From NCBI GenBank assembly GCA_009692805.1, contig SHYM01000006.1, forward strand, positions 1 through 33,572: 33,572 nt of DNA, given 5' to 3'. Origin of the DNA: Dehalococcoidia bacterium (GTDB lineage Bacteria > Chloroflexota > Dehalococcoidia > SHYM01). Within the stretch, counting starts at the first letter, position 1; the number at the start of each line of letters is the position of its first letter. Position numbers and translations under genes: made by a program. The notes below the pieces were generated by a model that was given only the letters and a program-made list of their open reading frames with translations, made no database searches and had not been told where the DNA came from. Positions 17,302-25,233 of this stretch are shown here, one piece after another.

Positions 17302-18579
17302 ATGGCGCCGGCGACTGAAGATATCCAGGCTAGCCCCCTCGCCCGGGTGGGGGAGCGGCTGGGCCGCGTGCGGACGCTCCAGTCCCTGACCTACCGGAAC
17401 TACAGATACCTCTGGGCAGGGGTTATCTGCACCGGCATCACCTTCGGCATGGAGTTTGTGGCCCTAGCGTGGTATGTCTACCAGGCCACCGACTCGCCGC
17501 TGCTGGTCGGCGCCCTCCAGGGCGTCCGCATCGCGCCCATGCTCATCTTCGGCCCCCTGGGCGGGGTGCTGGCGGACCGCTTCGACCGCCGCCGCCTGAT
17601 GATCCTGGCCAATACCATTACCGGCGCCTGCGCCCTGATCCTGGGGCTGCTCCTGGTCACCGGCGAGGCCCGGCTGTGGCACGTGTTCCTGCTCTCGGCC
17701 CTCACCGGGGCGGCTTTCGCCTTCGGCATCCCACCCCGCCAGGCGCTGCTGCCCAACCTCGTGGAGCGCCGGCACCTCATGAACGCCGTGGCGCTCCAGA
17801 TCATGGCCTTCCAGCTCACGGCAGTGGTGGCGCCGGCCATCGCGGGCGTGATGGTGGAGCGCCTCAACACCGGGGCGGTGTTCCTGGTCAACGCCGGACT
17901 CTTCGCCCTGGTCGTACTCTTCACCACCAGGGTTAGGCTGCCGGCCCAGCAGCCGGCCCCCACCACAGAGTCGATGTTCGCTCACTTCGGGCAGGGGCTG
18001 AGCTACGTCGCCCGCGAGCCGACCATGCGGACGGTGCTCGCGCTCGGCTTCTTCGTCGTGGTTTTCGGGATGCCGGTGACGACCCTGCTGCCGGTCTTCG
18101 CCCGCGACCTGTTCCAGGTAGGTTCCAGCGGCCTGGGCTACATGAACTCAGCCTTGGGCCTCGGCGCCTTCATCGCCACCGCCACGGTGGCCTCCCTGGG
18201 CAACCTGCCGCGGCGAGGCTGGGTGTTGATCGGCGGCTGCCTGGGGCTGGGCTTGGGGCTCCTCCTTTTTGGGTTCAGTCCGCTGTTGCCCGGTGGCCTG
18301 GCGCTGGGCATCATCGCCCTCATGCTGGCGGGGGCCGGCCAGTTCACGTTCGTGGCCACCATGGACGTGATCATCCAGCTCGGGGTCCCGGACCACCTGC
18401 GCGGTCGGGTGATGAGCATAGTAAGCTTGACCTTCGGGATGACACCCCTGGGCAATCTGCTAGCGGGGGCCGTAGCCGGCGTGAGCACCGCCTCCATGGC
18501 GGCCTGGAGTCTGAGCGCCGTGGTCTTGAGCGCGGGGGCCTACTCCATGGCCTTCGTCAAACGGCTGCGGAGCGTCTGA
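17302..18579 (+). CDS. MFS transporter
   Basis: GGVLADRFDRRRLMILAN motif, about 12 TM segments. Confidence 0.88.
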   Translation: MAPATEDIQASPLARVGERLGRVRTLQSLTYRNYRYLWAGVICTGITFGMEFVALAWYVYQATDSPLLVGALQGVRIAPMLIFGPLGGVLADRFDRRRLMILANTITGACALILGLLLVTGEARLWHVFLLSALTGAAFAFGIPPRQALLPNLVERRHLMNAVALQIMAFQLTAVVAPAIAGVMVERLNTGAVFLVNAGLFALVVLFTTRVRLPAQQPAPTTESMFAHFGQGLSYVAREPTMRTVLALGFFVVVFGMPVTTLLPVFARDLFQVGSSGLGYMNSALGLGAFIATATVASLGNLPRRGWVLIGGCLGLGLGLLLFGFSPLLPGGLALGIIALMLAGAGQFTFVATMDVIIQLGVPDHLRGRVMSIVSLTFGMTPLGNLLAGAVAGVSTASMAAWSLSAVVLSAGAYSMAFVKRLRSV

Positions 18580-18662
18580 CGAGCATGGGGACTCTCTTTA
18601 AAAGTGGCGGGGCTGAGTCCAGACAGGGAACATGGCCCCTTCTCTGGTACGGGGCCTGGGGG

Positions 18663-18734
18663 ATGTCGCCTGCCTCCTTCGCCCGCCTGCGCGTCGGGCC
18701 GGAGGGAATTAAGGCGGAGTTGGTGGTCATCTGA
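18663..18734 (+). pseudogene. Detached duplicate of the phosphoesterase 3' end
   Basis: MSPASFARLRVGPEGIKAELVVI* versus MSPASLARLRVSPAGIEAELVVL at 17215-17280; 57/66 nt identical without gaps. Confidence 0.85.
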
Positions 18735-18743
18735 GGCGCTGCC

Positions 18744-19640
18744 ATGCAAGACCTCTTTTCACGCCGATACCCGGTTAAGCCGCCACTGACGCGACTCATA
18801 TACGACGACGTGCCCTTCGACCTTCGCAGGGAATTCCTGCGCATGCTTGCTGAATACTCCCGTCGGGCGCCAATCTTAGTGGACTATGAAAAACTGTACG
18901 ACAAGCTCTTCAGAATTCCGGAGATAAAGCGAAAGTATGACTTCTTGCAAAGCGTCGCCAACTGGTCCCATGACGGTTTTGACGAATTAGTGAACAGGGT
19001 CGAGTGGTTCACGTTCCTGGACTGTGTGCAATCGATCATGCGCCATCTGCATGAAGAGGCCCTAGAGAAGGGACTCGTCTACAAGAAAATACACGCTGCT
19101 CTGCGCCACCCGGAGGAGGCCACCGTAGAGGAATTCCCGCGAGATGTGAATTACCTCTTCCAAGACCACGGCCTAGGCTACGAGATCAGGGAACTCCGTG
19201 TTGAAAGGGTGGGTAGCACGTTCGTCGACAAGGGCGTCGAAAGAGCACGTGTGCTTCTCCAAGACCCGCGGTTCGCCGGCCCTGACCAGCAGTTCCAGCG
19301 GGCGCTGGGCGCCTTCAACACGCGACCCGAGCCGGATTGCGCGAACGCCATCAAGGACGCAGTCGGGGCACTCGAGGGCACGGCTCGAATTGTAACCGGT
19401 GACTTGAAATCAACTCTATCCGACATTCTCAAAGCGAACCAAACACTGAAGTCAATGGTCGCCCCACAGCTTTACCCAATTTTCGAAAAAATCTATGCTT
19501 ACAGGGGAGCCGAGGAAGGTGTTGCACACGGACAAACTCAGTCTCTGGCGCTGTCTGTGGAAGATGCAGAACTCATTATTGGTGTTTGCGCCTCTCTCAT
19601 CATCTATCTCGCCAAGAAGGCTAGCGCTAGGACTGTTTAG
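18744..19640 (+). CDS. AbiJ_NTD4/Abi_C-type abortive infection family protein (HEPN-like C-terminus)
   Basis: N-terminal FSRRYPVKPPLTRLIYDDVPFDLRREFLRML; C-terminal ANAIKDAVGALEGTARIVTGD...IYAYRGAEEGVAHGQ; visibly more AT-rich than neighbours. Confidence 0.7.
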   Translation: MQDLFSRRYPVKPPLTRLIYDDVPFDLRREFLRMLAEYSRRAPILVDYEKLYDKLFRIPEIKRKYDFLQSVANWSHDGFDELVNRVEWFTFLDCVQSIMRHLHEEALEKGLVYKKIHAALRHPEEATVEEFPRDVNYLFQDHGLGYEIRELRVERVGSTFVDKGVERARVLLQDPRFAGPDQQFQRALGAFNTRPEPDCANAIKDAVGALEGTARIVTGDLKSTLSDILKANQTLKSMVAPQLYPIFEKIYAYRGAEEGVAHGQTQSLALSVEDAELIIGVCASLIIYLAKKASARTV

Positions 19641-19648
19641 GAGTTTCC

Positions 19649-22141
19649 ATGCGAATACCCCTGAAGTGGCTGGCTGAATATGTGAACGTGACGCTGCCGC
19701 CGGAGGCGCTGGCGCGGCGCCTCACCCTGGCCGGGCTCGAGTGCGCCGCCATCGAGTCCTTCCCGCCCGGAAGGAGCGACTGGGAGAACGTCTTCGTGGC
19801 CCGCGTCCTGCAAGTGGCGCCCCACCCCAACGCCGACCGCCTGCGGCTGGCGACGGTGGAGTGGGGCGCCGGCGAAGCGGGACGCCTCACCGTGGTCTGC
19901 GGCGCCCCCAACGTCGCCGCCGGCCAGAAGATCGCCTTCGCCCGCGCCGGCGCCCGCCTGATAGACGGCCACACCGGCAGGCCCACGGCCCTCAAGGTCG
20001 CCCGCATCCGCGGCGTGGAGTCGGCCGGGATGGTCTGCTCCGAGAGGGAGCTGGGGCTGTCGGAGGAGCACGCGGGCATCCTGGTGCTGCCCGACGATGC
20101 CCCCGTGGGCGCGCCCCTGGCTGACTACCTGGGAGACACCGTCCTCGACCTGGAGGTGACCGCCAACCGCCCCGACTGCCTCTCGGTCCTGGGCATCGCC
20201 CGCGAGGTCGCGGCCCTCACCGGCCAGGCTGTGCGTGAGCCGCCCGCCAGCTATCCCGAAGGGCCGGAGCCCGTGGAGCGCCTGGCCTCAGTCGCCGTCG
20301 AGGCGCCCGACCTCTGCCCCCGCTACTGCGGCGCCGTGATAACCGGCGTGAAGGTCGGAGAGTCGCCCGCCTGGCTCCAAGAGCGGTTGAAGGCCGCCGG
20401 GATGCGCTCGATCAACAACGTGGTGGACGTGACCAACTACGTGATGCTGGAGTACGGGGAGCCCCTCCACGCCTTCGACCTGGAGCGGCTGCTGGACCGG
20501 CGCATCGTGGTGCGGCGGGCGCGCCCCGGCGAGGCCCTGGTGACCATCGACGGCGGGCGGCGTCCCCTGGCGCCCGAGATGCTGGTCATCGCCGACTCGC
20601 GGGTGCCGCTGGCGCTGGCCGGTGTGATGGGAGGCGCCGAGAGCGAGGTGACGGAGGCGACAACGGAGCTGTTGCTGGAGGCGGCGAACTTCAACCGTGC
20701 CAGCATCCGCCGCACCGCGCGGGCGCTGGCGCTGCGCAGCGAGGCCTCCCTGCGCTTCGAGAAGGGGCTTAGCCCCGAGCTGCCCGGGCCCGCCCTCCGC
20801 CGCGCCTGCCGGCTGCTGCACGAGCTCGCTGGGGGCACGGTGGCCAGGGGGACCATCGACATCTACCCCGGCAGAGAGCCGCCGCGCTCCCTGCGGCTGC
20901 CGCGCGCCCAGATCGCTCGCATCCTGGGCACGACCATCCCCGACGAGCAGGTGGAGCGCGCCCTGCGCGGCCTGGGTTTCGGCGTGGAGCCCGCGCCGAG
21001 CGCAGCCGAAGGGGGTAGGGGTGAGCGTGTAGTCGGCACCGTCGGCTGGGAGGTGGCGGTGCCTTACTGGCGCACCGACATCGACTCCTACTTCGACCTG
21101 GTGGAGGAGCTGGCGCGGGTGGTGGGCTACGATGTCCTGCCCACGGCGAGCCTGGCCGGGCCCCTGCCCGCTTATCAGCCCCAACCCATGCTGGAGCTCA
21201 AGGAGCGCCTGCGCGACCTCCTGGCCGCCGCCGGCCTCCAGGAGGTGATCACCTACCCCCTGGTGAGCAGAACCATGCTGGCCCAGGGTGCTAGTGGCGG
21301 CGAGGGCACGCCGCTGCGGGCCTACAACCCCATGAGCCCCGCCCAGGAGCACCTGCGCACCGACCTGCGGCCCAGCATCCTGGCCACCATCGCCGCCAAC
21401 GAGGACCGAGGGGAGCGCGGCCAAGCCCTCTTTGAGGTGGGCCGCGTCTATCTGCGCCGGCCTCGCGACCTGCCGGAGGAGCGGGAGACCCTGGTCGCCG
21501 CCTTCGCCGGGCCCCGGCAGTCCCGAGAAGCGGGATGGCTGGCGCAGGAGTCCCGACACGTCGGGACCGACTTCTACGACGCCAAGGGCGCCCTAGAGGG
21601 GCTGCTGGCGGCGCTGCACTTGGAGGCGTCCTTCGAGCCTGTCCTGAGTCCCGACCCTGTCGGGACCGAGGACCCGCTGCTGCTGCCGGGCCGCAGCGCC
21701 CGGGTCAGCGTCGGGGGTGTGCAAGTCGGTATGGTCGGCGAGGTGCGACCGGAGGCGCTGCGCGCCTGCGATATCTCCGCGCCCACGGTGGCGCTCTTCT
21801 CGGTCGAGCTGGCGGCGCTGCTCCCGCTCGTCGGCGCGGGCCGCGGCTACACCCCGCTCTCGCGTTATCCGCCCGTGGGCCGCGACATCGCCATCCTGAT
21901 CGATAAGGACACGCCCTCGGCCCGGGTGGAGGGCATCGTTCGCGCCCAGCCCTTGGTGGCGAGCGTGGCCCCCTTCGACGTCTACCAGGGCGAGGGCATC
22001 CCGCCTGGCAAGGTGTCCCTGGCCTACCACATCGTCTACCAGTCGTCCGAGCACTCCCTCAGGGATGAGGAGGTGGAGCGCGCCCAGGCTGGCATCCTGC
22101 GGCGGCTGGAGCGGGAGCTGGGGGCGACGCTGCGAGGATGA
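19649..22141 (+). CDS. pheT: Phenylalanine--tRNA ligase beta subunit
   Basis: MRIPLKWLAEYVNV, VCGAPNVAAGQKIAFA, INNVVDVTNYVMLEYGEPLHAFD, C-terminal FDX-ACB domain. Confidence 0.96.
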   Translation: MRIPLKWLAEYVNVTLPPEALARRLTLAGLECAAIESFPPGRSDWENVFVARVLQVAPHPNADRLRLATVEWGAGEAGRLTVVCGAPNVAAGQKIAFARAGARLIDGHTGRPTALKVARIRGVESAGMVCSERELGLSEEHAGILVLPDDAPVGAPLADYLGDTVLDLEVTANRPDCLSVLGIAREVAALTGQAVREPPASYPEGPEPVERLASVAVEAPDLCPRYCGAVITGVKVGESPAWLQERLKAAGMRSINNVVDVTNYVMLEYGEPLHAFDLERLLDRRIVVRRARPGEALVTIDGGRRPLAPEMLVIADSRVPLALAGVMGGAESEVTEATTELLLEAANFNRASIRRTARALALRSEASLRFEKGLSPELPGPALRRACRLLHELAGGTVARGTIDIYPGREPPRSLRLPRAQIARILGTTIPDEQVERALRGLGFGVEPAPSAAEGGRGERVVGTVGWEVAVPYWRTDIDSYFDLVEELARVVGYDVLPTASLAGPLPAYQPQPMLELKERLRDLLAAAGLQEVITYPLVSRTMLAQGASGGEGTPLRAYNPMSPAQEHLRTDLRPSILATIAANEDRGERGQALFEVGRVYLRRPRDLPEERETLVAAFAGPRQSREAGWLAQESRHVGTDFYDAKGALEGLLAALHLEASFEPVLSPDPVGTEDPLLLPGRSARVSVGGVQVGMVGEVRPEALRACDISAPTVALFSVELAALLPLVGAGRGYTPLSRYPPVGRDIAILIDKDTPSARVEGIVRAQPLVASVAPFDVYQGEGIPPGKVSLAYHIVYQSSEHSLRDEEVERAQAGILRRLERELGATLRG
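21550..21567. repeat. Short palindrome GTCCCGACACGTCGGGAC inside pheT
   Basis: 8-bp perfect arms; encodes SRHVGT. Confidence 0.7.
21648..21666. repeat. Second short palindrome GTCCCGACCCTGTCGGGAC inside pheT
   Basis: 8-bp perfect arms, 3-nt centre; encodes SPDPVGT. Confidence 0.7.
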
Positions 22142-22192
22142 GCCACACTCCCTCTGCATCTGGTGGAGTCGCTGTATAATGGCGGCGAGAAG

Positions 22193-22405
22193 ATGGACAC
22201 GAACGAGATCATTTTCCTAGTCGAGGATTCAGCCGAGGGAGGCTATGAAGCCAGGGCCCTCGGCCACTCCATCTATACCCAGGCCGAGTCGCTGGACGAG
22301 CTCCGAGCTACCGTCGAGGATGCTGTTCGGTGCCATTTCGAGGAGAAGGAACGGCCCCGGATGATACGCCTTCATCTGGTCAAGGACGAGGTCATCCCCG
22401 TTTGA
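22193..22405 (+). CDS. hicB: HicB-family antitoxin-like protein (start at 22193)
   Basis: IFLVEDSAEGGYEARALGHSIYTQAESLDELRATVEDAVRCHF; overlaps hicA. Confidence 0.75.
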   Translation: MDTNEIIFLVEDSAEGGYEARALGHSIYTQAESLDELRATVEDAVRCHFEEKERPRMIRLHLVKDEVIPV

Positions 22406-22651
22406 GGCTCCCCCGCGACCTCTCGGGAACGGAATGGGCCTCGTTGCTCCAGCATTATGGCTATGCCACCACCAGGCAAACCGGAAGTCACCTGCGATTG
22501 ACCTCAAGAGCCAAGGGCAGCGAGCACCACATCAGCATACCCAGCCACAGAGCGTTGAAGGTGGATGCCCCTAAGCAGCATCCTTGCCGATGTTGCCGGC
22601 TATCTCGAAATCGACCGCGAGACCCTGGCACAGGCGCTCTTCGAGCGGTAA
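22402..22651 (+). pseudogene. hicA: HicA-family mRNA interferase toxin, frameshifted
   Basis: LPRDLSGTEWASLLQHYGYATTRQTGSHLRLT...HHISIPSHRALKV, then LSSILADVAGYLEIDRETLAQALFER* in another frame; shift at C-run 22568-22571. Confidence 0.8.
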
Positions 22652-22746
22652 GCTGCGGCGCTCGCGCTTCGCGGTAGGCAGTGCCGGCCTCCAGTGGCCG
22701 GCGCAGTTGCCGCCATGCCGCGGGATTCATGCCGCCGGGGTGCATC

Positions 22747-22774
22747 CGCCCTCAGCCTCTCGAAAGGCGTCCTC
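22747..22774. repeat. Degenerate REP-like sequence (CGCCTTTCGAGAGGCTGAGGGCGGATGC on minus strand)
   Basis: Resembles the widespread CCCTTCGACAGGCTCAGGGCGAACGG repeat. Confidence 0.5.
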
Positions 22775-23014
22775 CCTGCCCTTTGCCCCTTGCTCTCGGC
22801 GCCCTCGCCGACTATCCTCCACATGTGAGCATGTTTCCTGACCATCGCAAGCGCCGCCGGCCCCAATCCCCACCATGCTGGCCAGACCCCGATTCGTTTT
22901 CGCAAAAAAATGTGCTACAGATACAAAGCGCCCGGAACGAATTCACCGGGCCGCCGCCGGAGCGCCCCGCCGACCACCATCCGCCCGGCCATCGCCCCTA
23001 CAGGGTGCCAACCC

Positions 23015-24313
23015 ATGCCTGACAAGAAGCTGATGCCTTCCTGGCTCTCCTTCGAGGAGGCCCTGGAGCGCCTGCTGGCCTTTTTCGAGCCCCTGGAGCG
23101 GGAGGAGCGGCCCCTGCTGGAGACGCTGGGCCAGGCGCTGGCCGAGGACATCGTCGCGCCTCTCGATGTGCCCACTGTCACCAACTCCTCCATGGACGGC
23201 TACGCCGTGCATGCCGCCGATACGTCAGCGGCGGGCCGCCAGACGCCCGTAACCCTGCCGGTGGACGGCTACGTAGCGGCGGGCCACGTCTACCCCCGGC
23301 CCGTGCCGCAGGGCCACGCCCTCCGGATTATGACGGGCGCGCCCATCCCGCCCGGCGCCGACGCCGTGGTGCCCTTCGAGGATACCGACGAGCTGGAGCA
23401 GAAGGGGCAGGGCGCCCAGGCCATTCAGTCCGTGCGTATCTACCGAGAGGCCGCTGCCGGCGCCAACGTCCGCAGGGCGGGCGAGGATGTGCGCCAGGGA
23501 CAGCTGGTGCTGGCGCGGGGCACCATCATCAAGCCCGCCACCATCGCCGTCCTCGCCTCCCTGGGGCGGAGCACGGCGCCCGTCTTCCGGCGCCCCACCG
23601 TCGCTATCCTCTCCACGGGCGACGAAGTGGTGCCGCCAGGGCAGCCCCTGGGCCCCGGCCAGCTCTACGATAGCAACAGCTACGGCCTCGCCTCCCTGGT
23701 CGCGCGCTACGGCGGCATACCCCGGCTGCTGGGCATCGCTCGCGACACGGTGGAGGCGGTGGAGGAGAAGCTGGCCGAGGGGATGGAGGCGGACATGGTG
23801 CTGACCGCGGCAGGGGTCAGCCGGGGCGACTACGATGTGGTGAAAGACGTGCTTCTGCGCCACGGCGAGATCGATTTCTGGACGGTGCGCATCCGCCCGG
23901 GTAAGCCCCTGGCCTTTGGCGCCCTAGTGGGCACGGACCGCCAGGGCCGGCCGCGGCGAGTGCCGCAGATCGGCCTGCCGGGGAACCCCGTGAGCGCCCT
24001 GGTGACCTGCGAGCTCTTCGCCCGGCCCGCCATCCTCAAGATGCTGGGCCACACCCAGTTGGCCCGGCCCAGCGTCAGCGCCGTCTTCCACGGCTCGCTG
24101 ACTAACCCGGACGGCCGCCGGACCTTTGCCCGGGCGATACTGGAACGCCGCGGGGACAGCTACCACGCCACCCTGAGCGGGGGCCAAGGGTCCCACATCC
24201 TCTCCGCCCTCGCCCTGGCCAACGCCCTGGTGGTCCTGCCCGAAGAGCGCCTCGCCCTGCGGGACGGCGATTTGGTCCAGGCCATCCCGCTGGACGCCGA
24301 CATCCCGGGCTGA
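23015..24313 (+). CDS. moeA: Molybdopterin molybdenumtransferase
   Basis: VPTVTNSSMDGYAVHAADT, RIMTGAPIPPGADAVVPFEDT, STGDEVVPPGQPLGPGQLYDSNSY, GLPGNPVSALVT. Confidence 0.95.
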   Translation: MPDKKLMPSWLSFEEALERLLAFFEPLEREERPLLETLGQALAEDIVAPLDVPTVTNSSMDGYAVHAADTSAAGRQTPVTLPVDGYVAAGHVYPRPVPQGHALRIMTGAPIPPGADAVVPFEDTDELEQKGQGAQAIQSVRIYREAAAGANVRRAGEDVRQGQLVLARGTIIKPATIAVLASLGRSTAPVFRRPTVAILSTGDEVVPPGQPLGPGQLYDSNSYGLASLVARYGGIPRLLGIARDTVEAVEEKLAEGMEADMVLTAAGVSRGDYDVVKDVLLRHGEIDFWTVRIRPGKPLAFGALVGTDRQGRPRRVPQIGLPGNPVSALVTCELFARPAILKMLGHTQLARPSVSAVFHGSLTNPDGRRTFARAILERRGDSYHATLSGGQGSHILSALALANALVVLPEERLALRDGDLVQAIPLDADIPG

Positions 24314-24334
24314 CCCTGTCCGCTGGCGGCCACC

Positions 24335-24380
24335 GCCTCACGCTGCTAAGATAGGTTGGCTGATTATATCAGCGTGAGGC
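24335..24380 (+). promoter_or_regulatory. Overlapping inverted repeats in leader of downstream hypothetical gene
   Basis: GCCTCACGCTG (24335-24345)/CAGCGTGAGGC (24370-24380) and GCTGAT-TAT-ATCAGC (24359-24373) share bases 24370-24373. Confidence 0.5.
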
Positions 24381-24419
24381 TGTCGACATTCGCCATGACA
24401 GCCGGAGAGTAGGTATCCC

Positions 24420-24920
24420 ATGGCCAAGCTTTCGCCTCCCGAGGTCGAGCCCTCTTTGCCCGTCGCCAAGGAGCTCCCCCTTTACCGCATAGACCGGGAA
24501 CAGTTCGAGGCCAGCGGCCGGTCCTTCTGGGCCACGGCAAGCGCCCGGTTCTGTAAGTCCTGTCAACGCAAGTACGGGGCTTCGGGCGCCGAGGATGGGC
24601 GCTCGCGCGCCAAGCGGCCGGCCAAGGGCGCCAAAGCGCCGGACCCCTTCGCCGTGGTCAAAGACTGCTGTTCCAAGACGGCAGGCTACCTGGACAACGG
24701 CCTGCCCATCACCGAGGCGATGTTCCGGATCCTCTTGGCCCACGGGCACAGACCGCTAGACCTAGCTGAGATGCAGGGCCGCTTGGAGTCCTGGGCAGCG
24801 ACGGCGGAACGGCGGCGCGATCTGTCGCTCCCCACCATCCGGCGCATCCTGGACCACGCCACCTTCTACAACATTAATCGGGTGCCGCCGGAGGCTGCCG
24901 AAAGTACCAAACGGGCCTAG
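24420..24920 (+). CDS. Conserved-looking hypothetical protein with CxxC motif
   Basis: ORF with CKSCQRKYG and DCCSKTAGYLDNG; ATG soon after structured leader. Confidence 0.6.
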   Translation: MAKLSPPEVEPSLPVAKELPLYRIDREQFEASGRSFWATASARFCKSCQRKYGASGAEDGRSRAKRPAKGAKAPDPFAVVKDCCSKTAGYLDNGLPITEAMFRILLAHGHRPLDLAEMQGRLESWAATAERRRDLSLPTIRRILDHATFYNINRVPPEAAESTKRA

Positions 24921-24943
24921 GCCCGAGCCGCGGCCTAGGCCGC
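24912..24943. repeat. Two adjacent 14-nt perfect palindromes centred on GCCTAGGC
   Basis: CGGGCCTAGGCCCG (24912-24925) and GCGGCCTAGGCCGC (24930-24943). Confidence 0.75.
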
Positions 24944-24978
24944 TTGCCCAAGCCACTGGGGTACGGACTACAAGGTCG

Positions 24979-25208
24979 GCGCTAGCGCACGCGGAAGTTC
25001 AGGACCTGCCCCGTCGCCGGGGCCCAGGCTACTCCAGGGCCGCCCGCGAACCCTCCGCCTCCACCAGCACCTCCTCGCCGGAGGGCAGGTTGAGGGCGTA
25101 GCCTCGCAGCCGCAAGGATACCGCCTGGCGGCGCACGAAATCGCGGTAGCCCACCATCTGCACCCGGCCTCTGGCCACCGCCATCAGGCGGGCCTGCTCC
25201 TCCGCCAT
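24979..25208 (-). pseudogene. Acylphosphatase remnant with internal out-of-frame deletion
   Basis: ARGRVQMVGYRDFVRRQAVSLRLRGYALNLPSGEEVLVEAEGSRAALE* then AWAPATGQVLNFRVR* in another frame. Confidence 0.75.
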
Positions 25209-25233
25209 CGCGCCCCCATTTTCGTAAGGGCCC

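Noticed and set aside
22651-23014. Additional genes between hicA and moeA
   Set aside because: ORFs here conflict between frames and show no domains; the region looks like degraded intergenic DNA with a REP-like remnant.
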